From contig CAYXSA010000161.1 of NCBI GenBank assembly GCA_964467315.1, positions 1-5,651 on the forward strand: a DNA stretch of 5,651 nt. The letters run 5' to 3'. This stretch comes from JAAFIM01 sp964467315. Its GTDB lineage: Bacteria; Bacteroidota; Bacteroidia; Chitinophagales; Saprospiraceae. Positions 1 through 5,542 of the stretch are shown in pieces; positions within the stretch are counted from its first letter, which is position 1, and each line of letters begins with the position of its first letter. The position numbers were made by a program, and so were the translations under genes. Below the pieces are notes generated by a model. The model was not told the DNA's origin. It did not search any database and worked only from the letters and a program-made list of their open reading frames with translations.

Positions 1-72
1 ACCTATACACAAAGCACAACCTATACACAAAGCACAACCTATACACAAAGCACAACCTATACACAAAGCATA
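1..72 (+). repeat. Four tandem 18-bp direct repeats
   Basis: The unit ACCTATACACAAAGCACA starts at 1, 19, 37 and 55. The first three copies are identical. The fourth ends in CATA instead of CACA and runs straight into TCGTCAT heptads. The array begins at the first base of the window, so further copies may lie upstream. An inverted, slightly diverged copy of the last unit lies at 1220-1251, after the first gene. No replication initiator or Cas gene is near, and there are no spacers, so neither an iteron nor a CRISPR reading is supported. Confidence 0.95.
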
Positions 73-73
73 A

Positions 74-87
74 TCGTCATTCGTCAT
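74..87 (+). repeat. Two tandem heptads TCGTCAT
   Basis: TCGTCAT occurs twice in a row at 74-80 and 81-87, directly after the 18-bp array. The same heptad family (TCGTCAT/TCGTAAC) recurs inverted at 1210-1230 and direct at 1307-1348, so this is a small piece of a dispersed 7-bp repeat family. Confidence 0.8.
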
Positions 88-89
88 TA

Positions 90-255
90 GGGCGTGCCCC
101 TGCTCCCCGCGCCGTCCCCCGCCGCTTCGCGGCTGCCCCCTTAAAAGGGGGCGTTCGGCGCTTAAAGGTCGCAGGGTCGGGCTATCCGTTGCAGCGCGCT
201 AAGGGCAGACACATTGGTCTGCCCCTGCACGCGCTTCCACTACTATCCCTCACGC
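90..255 (+). repeat. Modular hairpin element, copy A
   Basis: It starts with GGGCGTGCCC (90-99), has GGTCGGGCTAT at 175-185 and ends with TATCCCTCACGC (244-255). Between the first two boxes, CCCTGC (98-103) can pair with GCAGGG (171-176). This outer stem encloses the hairpins GCCGC-TTC-GCGGC (121-133) and GCCCCC-TTAAAA-GGGGGC (135-152). The second half holds a perfect 8-bp stem, GGGCAGAC (203-210) with GTCTGCCC (217-224). That stem is itself enclosed by AGCGCG (193-198) paired with CGCGCT (230-235). The same boxes in the same order occur at 2542-2680 (inverted) and 5543-5647. The function is unknown; a structured RNA, a REP-like mobile repeat or a transcript-end structure are all possible. 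Confidence 0.85.
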
Positions 256-288
256 GGCTTGCCGCGCCCGCAAAGGGCGGGCGGGCGC
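253..288. repeat. GC-rich hairpin cluster after element A
   Basis: CGCGGC-TT-GCCGCG (253-266) is a short inverted repeat that overlaps the end box of element A. GCGCCCGC (264-271) can pair with GCGGGCGC (281-288) across a 9-nt loop, and CGCCC (265-269) can pair alternatively with GGGCG (275-279). The two main hairpins overlap at 264-266 and so compete. There is no U-rich tail, so an intrinsic terminator is not supported. Confidence 0.6.
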
Positions 289-307
289 TGAGTACAGCCC
301 TTACATA

Positions 308-375
308 CAACGGCTCTAGATTACGCACATAAAAAACTCCCTCAAGTAGAGCCGTTGCATGCAACGGCTCTACTT
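308..375. repeat. Perfect 32-bp palindrome with a third matching arm
   Basis: 344-375 is a perfect palindrome: AAGTAGAGCCGTTGCA at 344-359 followed by its reverse complement at 360-375. A further copy of the right-hand arm, CAACGGCTCTA, lies at 308-318 and can pair instead with 347-357 across a 28-nt loop. A + strand transcript could therefore form only one of two hairpins at a time. The palindrome is followed by TTTTCACTTTTCAC, so it could end transcripts arriving from upstream. It lies about 50 bp before the candidate promoter of the first gene. A related palindrome (GAGCCGCAAT and its complement) is buried in element B at 2614-2635. Confidence 0.85.
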
Positions 376-387
376 TTCACTTTTCAC
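374..387 (+). repeat. Two tandem heptads TTTTCAC
   Basis: TTTTCAC occurs twice in a row at 374-380 and 381-387 and is followed by TTTCTCT. This is a different heptad from the TCGTCAT/TCGTAAC family but has the same 7-bp period. It overlaps the last two bases of the palindrome. Confidence 0.6.
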
Positions 388-422
388 TTTCTCTGTGCTG
401 CGAATGTACCGCAAAAAAAATA

Positions 423-430
423 TATCTTTG
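423..430 (+). promoter_or_regulatory. Candidate Bacteroidota -7 box for the first gene
   Basis: TATCTTTG matches the Bacteroidota -7 consensus TAnnTTTG exactly. It lies 26 bp before the chosen ATG at 457, which would put the transcript start near 437 and give a leader of about 20 nt. I see no convincing TTTG-type -33 box at the expected distance upstream, so this is a partial promoter match. Its position inside the longer open frame that starts at 355 argues against that earlier ATG. Confidence 0.45.
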
Positions 431-456
431 GCAAATTTTCACCCATTCGCGCAATT

Positions 457-1227
457 ATGCCACACGACGACGACGAACCAGACGAGCACGAAACGAACGA
501 CTCGCCCAGCAATTTTAAAGAGCTCATAAGCCGACTGCCAAGAGAAATCCGCGTTTTTCCGCATGGTATCAGCGCCGAAGTACTCGAAGAATTTAGGCTC
601 CTCGTCGAGGATACCGACAAATCCAAGCCCGAAAGCGAAGAGTTTAGCGCCCTACAGCATTGGCTCGGCAATATAGACAACTGGGTAGATATAGACGCTT
701 TCAAACGGCAGCTCGTCCGCCTGTCTGCCGATGCAAGCGTCAGCGCCCTACGTTTCATTCAGCAGCTTGCCGCTAACCCCGACCTGCCTAAGTTTCAAAA
801 AGAATGGCTTTACGCCGCCGAAATGCAGGTGCAGATGCGCATAGAAAATAGCCTCATGGACGAACCCGTAGGCTTTATCGCCACAGGTTTAGGCGGCTTG
901 GGCAAAAAAATACGCTACTATTTTGCCGTCGCCTGCCCTCGTGCCGAACATATCAACAGCGGAAAAGCTCGCCTCATTCAGCAAGATTATGCCGAACTTG
1001 CCCGCCATTATGATATCGAAATCGAACAGAGCGAAAACCAAGAAGAATACATACTTTTTCGGGTGCTTGTGCCTTTCGACCGACTTGTTACCGATTTTGT
1101 CGCCGAAGGCATAGAGCAATCCGATTTGCTGCTTGATTCCGAATTCTGGGTTACCAACGTCCTACACCCCCAAGCCGCCGACCTCCAAGATTGGCTACAA
1201 TCCAAAAAAACGACGAGTTACGAATGA
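457..1227 (+). CDS. Conserved-looking protein of unknown function
   Basis: I do not recognise the family; the role is unknown. The frame is open from an ATG at 355, but that codon sits inside the 32-bp palindrome and a TAnnTTTG box lies at 423-430, so the ATG at 457 is preferred (256 aa). The protein looks soluble and cytoplasmic, with no signal peptide or membrane segment. The N terminus is very acidic (residues 3-15 mostly D, E, H and T). A helical middle follows at about 20-130. The most family-like stretch is 138-160, which contains GFIATGLGGLGKK, a glycine-rich turn followed by the hydrophobic strand IRYYFAVACP. It does not match a complete Walker A motif, so nucleotide binding is not claimed. 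The last five residues (TTSYE) and the stop are encoded by heptad repeats. Alanine codons are mostly GCC (about 16 of 20, with no GCG), unlike the next gene. That it is a real gene is supported by length, codon pattern and position; its function is not. Confidence 0.8.
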   Translation: MPHDDDEPDEHETNDSPSNFKELISRLPREIRVFPHGISAEVLEEFRLLVEDTDKSKPESEEFSALQHWLGNIDNWVDIDAFKRQLVRLSADASVSALRFIQQLAANPDLPKFQKEWLYAAEMQVQMRIENSLMDEPVGFIATGLGGLGKKIRYYFAVACPRAEHINSGKARLIQQDYAELARHYDIEIEQSENQEEYILFRVLVPFDRLVTDFVAEGIEQSDLLLDSEFWVTNVLHPQAADLQDWLQSKKTTSYE

Positions 1228-1251
1228 CGATTATGTGCTTTATGTATAGGT
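1210..1251 (-). repeat. Inverted copy of 18-bp repeat plus heptads, containing a stop codon
   Basis: Read on the - strand, 1251-1220 matches the left-hand sequence 55-84 with one substitution and a 2-nt insertion: ACCTATACATAAAGCACA, then TAATCGTCATTCGT. Heptads TCGTCAT, TCGTAAC and TCGTCGT occupy 1230-1210. The first gene, its promoter and element A thus lie between inverted repeats about 1.1 kb apart. The segment encodes the last five residues and the TGA (1225-1227) of the first gene. Confidence 0.85.
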
Positions 1252-1255
1252 ACTA

Positions 1256-1273
1256 TGCCGCCTTGCGGCGGCA
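1256..1273. repeat. 7-bp GC-rich hairpin
   Basis: TGCCGCC (1256-1262) and GGCGGCA (1267-1273) form a perfect 7-bp stem with the loop TTGC, 28 bases after the stop of the first gene. No run of T follows on either strand, so it is at best a weak or factor-dependent transcript end. It may equally be a fragment of the dispersed hairpin repeats. Confidence 0.6.
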
Positions 1274-1306
1274 GTGGTAGCAAGTATTATGCGCTACGCC
1301 TTTGCT

Positions 1307-1348
1307 TCGTCATTCGTAACTCGTAACTCGTAACTCGTCATTTGTAAC
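1307..1348 (+). repeat. Six tandem heptads just before the acyltransferase start
   Basis: Six 7-bp units run without a gap: TCGTCAT, three times TCGTAAC, TCGTCAT, then TTGTAAC. The array ends six bases before the ATG at 1355, so it fills the whole position where a ribosome binding site and much of the leader would lie. A change in copy number by slippage would move any upstream promoter by multiples of 7 bp without touching the reading frame. Confidence 0.9.
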
Positions 1349-1354
1349 TCCTCT

Positions 1355-2554
1355 ATGAAAGCAAAATCTACTTACGACTCGCCGCAGGCTTTGCAAGAGG
1401 CTATCGAGGCAAACAAGCATATATACGACGAGCATTACGATTTGAATTTCGTGCGCTCGCTCAATGAGGCTTTCTTTACGATGGTTGCCGATAGCTATTT
1501 TCGACCCGAATTTATCGGTTTCGATGAGCCTTTGCAACGCAACAACCCAGAGCGCCCCTTGATTCTTGCTTCCAATCATTCGGGTATGGCGTTTCCTTGG
1601 GACGCGATGATATTCGGCTGCGGTATGTTCAAGAAATTCAACTACGAGTTGCCCCGACTTTTTCGGGTGCTCACAGCTCCGATGCTCTCGCAAGCGCCTG
1701 CGATGCACCCGTATACGATGCTGCACGCTTGGAAAACGGCGGGCGGCATAGATGCAAAGTATCTCAATTTTGAGACGATGATGCAGCTACCCGAATCGCA
1801 GGGCAATTTATTGATTTATCCCGAAGGCGTACCAGGTATTGGCAAGGGCTTTAATCGCAAATACAAATTGCAGCGTTTTGCGACTTCCTTTGTGCGCATG
1901 GCGATAAAGTATCGCACGGATATTATGTCGTATTCTACCGTAAATGCGGAGTACGTTGCCCCCTTTATGTATAGCTCAAATTGGGTCAATCGGCTGTTCA
2001 ATAAAATTGGGGTGCCTTTTATGCCGCTGGGCCCCCTGACGCTGCTCTTGCTTTTTCCGTTTGCCTTTTATTTGGCTTTCCCTTGTAAGATGCGTTTTGT
2101 GATGGGGCGGCGCATCAGCCCTTACGAATGGTACGATAAGCCTTACGAAGAGTTGACGGATGCGGACATAAAAGACGCTTGCGAACGCGTGCGTGGTATG
2201 ATGCAAGAGGATTTGGATAAGGCTGTAGCGGAGTACGGCAAAGCGCCCTATAGCATAGGGGAATTTTTTCGCAGTATGTGGCGCAACATTCGGTATTTCC
2301 CGTACAATACGCCCTTTGGCTGGGCGTTTTTATTTCACGACTTCGAGCGGCAATGGTTTGTAGAAGGCGGCAAGGAAGGAAAAAGGGAAATCAGCGTATA
2401 TACGGGCTGGGGGGCGATATTTCGTTTTCTCTGGCGAGCGCCGATAACGCTGGCGTATTTTATACCGCTCTTTGGTTGGTTTGTGCTCGTGGTATATGGC
2501 AAAATAAAATGGAAACGGAGCGCGGCGGCACGCCGCGCCAAGCGTGAGGGATAG
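1355..2554 (+). CDS. Lysophospholipid/glycerolipid acyltransferase, PlsC-like (LPLAT) superfamily
   Basis: It probably transfers an acyl group to a lysophospholipid or another glycerolipid at the inner membrane; the substrate cannot be read from the sequence. Acyltransferase motifs appear in order. SNHSG...PWD at 73-83 is the active-site block, with H75 and D83. TAGGI at 128-132 is the middle motif. IYPEGVPGIGKGF at 154-166 is the acceptor-binding block, with E157 and G158, followed by RKYKLQRF at 168-175. The PWD and EGVxGxGK forms resemble the acylglycerol acyltransferase-like branch rather than housekeeping PlsC. The H-to-D spacing is HX7D instead of the classical HX4D. Hydrophobic segments lie at about 224-243 and 362-383, with a basic tail after the second (KWKRSAAARRAKR). 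399 aa is longer than a typical PlsC of about 240 aa, with the extra length at the C terminus. No Shine-Dalgarno is visible. The last four residues and stop are encoded by the end box of element B. The superfamily call is firm; the exact reaction is not. Confidence 0.88.
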   Translation: MKAKSTYDSPQALQEAIEANKHIYDEHYDLNFVRSLNEAFFTMVADSYFRPEFIGFDEPLQRNNPERPLILASNHSGMAFPWDAMIFGCGMFKKFNYELPRLFRVLTAPMLSQAPAMHPYTMLHAWKTAGGIDAKYLNFETMMQLPESQGNLLIYPEGVPGIGKGFNRKYKLQRFATSFVRMAIKYRTDIMSYSTVNAEYVAPFMYSSNWVNRLFNKIGVPFMPLGPLTLLLLFPFAFYLAFPCKMRFVMGRRISPYEWYDKPYEELTDADIKDACERVRGMMQEDLDKAVAEYGKAPYSIGEFFRSMWRNIRYFPYNTPFGWAFLFHDFERQWFVEGGKEGKREISVYTGWGAIFRFLWRAPITLAYFIPLFGWFVLVVYGKIKWKRSAAARRAKREG

Positions 2555-2680
2555 GAATGTAGGGGCGCACCAATGTGCGCCCTGAAATGTATAGCCCGAC
2601 CCCGCGCCGCGTAGAGCCGCAATTCATTGCGGCTCCCGCCCCGCGCCCGTTGCGCGGGCGGGCGGCGCGGGGGCACGCCC
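2542..2680 (-). repeat. Modular hairpin element, copy B (inverted)
   Basis: On the - strand it reads GGGCGTGCCC (2680-2671), then GGTCGGGCTAT (2601-2591), then TATCCCTCACGC (2553-2542), the same order as copies A and C. Between the first two boxes an 11-bp stem, CCCCGCGCCGC (2600-2610) with GCGGCGCGGGG (2662-2672), encloses two hairpins. These are a 10-bp palindrome-like stem, GAGCCGCAAT (2614-2623) with ATTGCGGCTC (2626-2635), and CCCGCGC (2640-2646) with GCGCGGG (2652-2658). The second half holds the 8-bp stem GGGCGCAC (2563-2570) with GTGCGCCC (2575-2582). The element fills almost the whole spacer between the acyltransferase and the CHAT gene. It overlaps the end of the former, supplying the codons for its last residues and most of the TAG. 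Confidence 0.88.
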
Positions 2681-2709
2681 AAAAAAAAGAAATGAACTAA
2701 AAACGGAAC

Positions 2710-5538
2710 ATGCTTAGGACTGGAATTTTATGCTTTCTGCTGCTCTCTATGGCGGCAAACCTGTGTGCGCAAGATGCTTGCGTAGACGCGCTGACGCAGA
2801 AAATCGCCCTGCAAATGGACGCAGGCGAATGGGAATCCGCGCTGGCAAATTTGGAAATAGCCCTCTTGAAGGATTGTGTGCAAAAGAACATTTCTATGAA
2901 ATTGGATATGCTCTACAATCGCTTTTATTGCGAAGCAGAGCTGAGCCGCGAGCCCGCACAGATAAAAGAACTCGCCCAAAAACTCCTGCGCGAATGTCTG
3001 GCTATTTCCAAAGAAGAATGGACAGAGGCGGAGATTTGTCGTCAAATTGTGCCTTTTTTTGTCAATGCCTACGAGTTGGACGAAGCGGAGAAGTATGCCC
3101 TACAGGCGATAAAAATCTATGAAAGAGGCGGCAAAATGGGCGAAAAAACCAAAATATCGGCGGCGAAGGTATACAGCAATTTGGGCTATATTGCTTGGCT
3201 GCGCAATCAGCCCAAAGAGAATGAAGCCTATTTGTTGCGTGCGCAACAACTGCTATCGCAGACGGAAAAAATCGACTCTATGGCAAGCGCCGACGTGCTG
3301 GGCAATTTGGCAATTTTTTATGGCAGCTACGGCAACAACAAGCAAGCAGAGCGCACGCATTTGGAGGCAATAGCCTTAGCAAGCGACTATAGCCGAAATG
3401 CCTCCCTGCGGGTGCTTTGGCTTGCCGAAAACGCAAGCTTGGGCGATTTGTATCTAAAGACTGCCCAGTTAGACAAAGCAAAAAGTTTGCTTAATCGGCT
3501 CTTGAGTGCGCGGGAAAAATTTAGCACGCCGCAGGAGCAGTCGGATATTTTGTACTTTGCACAATCCTTTTATGCTGTTACCAAAAACTGGGCGCAGGCG
3601 GAAGCCTATACGCAGGAGTATGAGGAGTTTACCCGCGCCAACTATCCTAAAAATTCCTATAATGTGCTCGATGTGCTACAGCGCAAAGCCTCCCTTTTGC
3701 AGGAGATGGGCAAAATAGAAGCAGCTCTACAGCTTGGCTTGGAGATTAAAACCCAAGTGATGGAAGTTTTTGGCGAGGAAAGCGAAGAATATCTAAACGC
3801 GATACGCTTGCTCTCGCTGTTGCAGCAAGAAATGGGCAATCTGGACTTATTTGACAAGCTGAATAAGGAAGCTATGCGGCTGAATGCGAAGCCCATAGGC
3901 GCAGCCGATGCTGACAGAATTGATTATCTGAAAGGGGAGGTTATGAGTTTTCGGGTGGTGCAGCGTTTATTTGAGGACTATTGCAAAATTTTAGCGCTAA
4001 GATATGCCCAAAGTGGTGATGCAAAATTTATGCAAGAGCAGTACGATTTCGCAAAGGCTACGCTGGACTTGGCGCGCAGATACCGAAACCGCACGGACGA
4101 CCATTTAGACCGCATCGGGCACGTAAAGCTACAGCATATCTTGCTGGGCGAGATGATAGAAGCCTCTACCCTCGATGCGAAGGGGATAGATATGCCTGCG
4201 CTCTTTCGGCTCTTTGAAGAAAGCAAAGCACCTACAGCTCTGGAGCAGCGCTTTCGCGGAAAGTCCACAGTGATAACGATGCAGCAGCTACAAGATAAAC
4301 TACAAAGCGGGCAGCTATTTATTGCTTATTTTTCGGCGCAGGAGGCTTTGTATGTGTTTGCTGCCAATCGGGAGCGGGCGGGCTTTTATGCGCTGCCTAT
4401 AAAGCGCGACAGCCTTAGCCGCTTATGCAAGCGCTTGCAAGGCTCTTTGATAGATTTTGAAGGAATACATAAGCAACCCGATAGCGCCTACGCCGCCTAC
4501 ACAACGAGCGCGCATAGCCTATACAAGCAGCTTGTAGCGCCCATTGTAGCGGATTTTTCCGATGCTACGCGTTTGATAATTTTGCCCGATGGCGATTTGT
4601 CTTTGCTGCCTTTTTCAGCTTTGCTTACTGCGCCCGCGCCCGAATCGTACAAGGAAGCAAGCTACAACAATTTGCCCTATTTGCTGCAAAAGTATGCGGT
4701 TTCTTATCACTATTCGGCGACCTTGCTGCTGGATGATTTTGTGCAGGAACAGCGTTTGATGGGCTTGCCGCTGCGAATGCTGGCGATGTCGGCGGACTAT
4801 ATGCGCCGCGATAGCCTAAGCGGGGAGCGCACGCCCAACTATCAACAATTGCGTCGGGTGCTTTCGCCCTTGCCTGCTACGCATAGCGAGGTGGCGTATT
4901 TGTCGCAAGTTTTCGAGGGCGAATTTATCAAGGGCGAGGGGGCTACGGAGGCGAACTTTTACCAGAAAGCGGATAAGTTTACGCTGCTGCACTTAGCGAT
5001 GCACGGCTTGGCAGATTTCAACGATTATCGTTTGTCGCAGCTTGTTTTCACTGAAGACGGCGACAGTATACAGAATAATTTTCTCGACGGTGGCGAGATA
5101 GAGGCTATTAAGCTGAATGCTTTGCACATCGTACTTTCAGCCTGCGAAACGGCGGCGGGCGAAACCAGCGACGGCGAGGGCTCATTGAGTCTTGCGCGTG
5201 CCTTTGCAGCGGCGGGCAATCCCTCCTTGTTGGTGTCTTTGTGGCAGGTAAACGACCAGATAACCAGCCAATTTATGCAAATCTACTATCAAGCCTTATT
5301 GCGCGGCGAGCCCAAAGACCTTGCCTTACAGAACACGCAGCGCGAGTATTTGCGCCTCAGCAAGGGCATCGCGGCGCACCCTGCCTATTGGTCGCCCTTC
5401 GTGCAGTTTGGCAGCACGAGCGCCCTGCCTGTCGCCTCCAACAGCTCCAAAATTTGGACTACAGGGGCTATAGTTGCCCTCATTGCTGCTATTGCAGGGG
5501 GCTCGTTTTGGTGGATACGCAAAAGACGAGCGGCTTAA
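2710..5538 (+). CDS. Exported TPR-CHAT domain protein, predicted caspase-like cysteine protease
   Basis: Residues 1-21 form a signal peptide: a short basic start (MLR), a hydrophobic core and a likely cut after AQ. Helical TPR-type repeats follow at about 28-60, 115-185, 193-225, 234-310 and 317-390, recognisable by patterns such as NLGYIAWLRNQ, NLAIFYGSYGNNKQAE and LGDLYLKTAQLDKAK. A helical linker leads to a CHAT domain at about 530-900. Its expected catalytic pair is present: H765 in HLAMHG and C812 in VLSACETAAGE. The family signature GEGSLSLARAF...LVSLWQVND follows at 823-849. CHAT is a clan CD (caspase/separase-like) peptidase fold, and TPR repeats usually bind a partner or target. Residues 916-936 form a membrane segment ending in RKRRAA, so the bulk should face the periplasm with a short cytoplasmic tail. 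The start at 2710 is chosen because it gives the signal peptide. No promoter was recognised, so read-through from the acyltransferase gene is possible. Substrate and biological role are unknown. Confidence 0.9.
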   Translation: MLRTGILCFLLLSMAANLCAQDACVDALTQKIALQMDAGEWESALANLEIALLKDCVQKNISMKLDMLYNRFYCEAELSREPAQIKELAQKLLRECLAISKEEWTEAEICRQIVPFFVNAYELDEAEKYALQAIKIYERGGKMGEKTKISAAKVYSNLGYIAWLRNQPKENEAYLLRAQQLLSQTEKIDSMASADVLGNLAIFYGSYGNNKQAERTHLEAIALASDYSRNASLRVLWLAENASLGDLYLKTAQLDKAKSLLNRLLSAREKFSTPQEQSDILYFAQSFYAVTKNWAQAEAYTQEYEEFTRANYPKNSYNVLDVLQRKASLLQEMGKIEAALQLGLEIKTQVMEVFGEESEEYLNAIRLLSLLQQEMGNLDLFDKLNKEAMRLNAKPIGAADADRIDYLKGEVMSFRVVQRLFEDYCKILALRYAQSGDAKFMQEQYDFAKATLDLARRYRNRTDDHLDRIGHVKLQHILLGEMIEASTLDAKGIDMPALFRLFEESKAPTALEQRFRGKSTVITMQQLQDKLQSGQLFIAYFSAQEALYVFAANRERAGFYALPIKRDSLSRLCKRLQGSLIDFEGIHKQPDSAYAAYTTSAHSLYKQLVAPIVADFSDATRLIILPDGDLSLLPFSALLTAPAPESYKEASYNNLPYLLQKYAVSYHYSATLLLDDFVQEQRLMGLPLRMLAMSADYMRRDSLSGERTPNYQQLRRVLSPLPATHSEVAYLSQVFEGEFIKGEGATEANFYQKADKFTLLHLAMHGLADFNDYRLSQLVFTEDGDSIQNNFLDGGEIEAIKLNALHIVLSACETAAGETSDGEGSLSLARAFAAAGNPSLLVSLWQVNDQITSQFMQIYYQALLRGEPKDLALQNTQREYLRLSKGIAAHPAYWSPFVQFGSTSALPVASNSSKIWTTGAIVALIAAIAGGSFWWIRKRRAA

Positions 5539-5542
5539 TTTT

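Noticed and set aside
1..72. CRISPR array or replication iterons
   Set aside because: The 18-bp units abut without spacers, and no Cas or replication initiator gene is in the window.
182..364. 60-codon open frame on the - strand
   Set aside because: It translates element A and the palindrome and has the composition of repeat DNA. Nothing suggests a protein.
355..456. Longer N terminus for the first gene, starting at the ATG at 355
   Set aside because: The ATG is part of the perfect palindrome, the encoded residues look like translated repeat, and a TAnnTTTG box falls inside the extension. The ATG at 457 fits better.
1295..1304. Promoter -7 box for the acyltransferase (TACGCCTTTG)
   Set aside because: Four bases separate TA and TTTG instead of two, and no -33 box is visible, so the match is too weak to call.
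2335..2682. 115-codon open frame on the - strand
   Set aside because: It is antisense to the acyltransferase end and to element B, rich in R, A and P from GC-rich hairpins, with no recognisable domain.
2710..5538. Part of a type III-E CRISPR (Craspase-like) system
   Set aside because: Only the TPR-CHAT architecture is shared. There is no Cas7-like effector, no array, and the protein carries a signal peptide.
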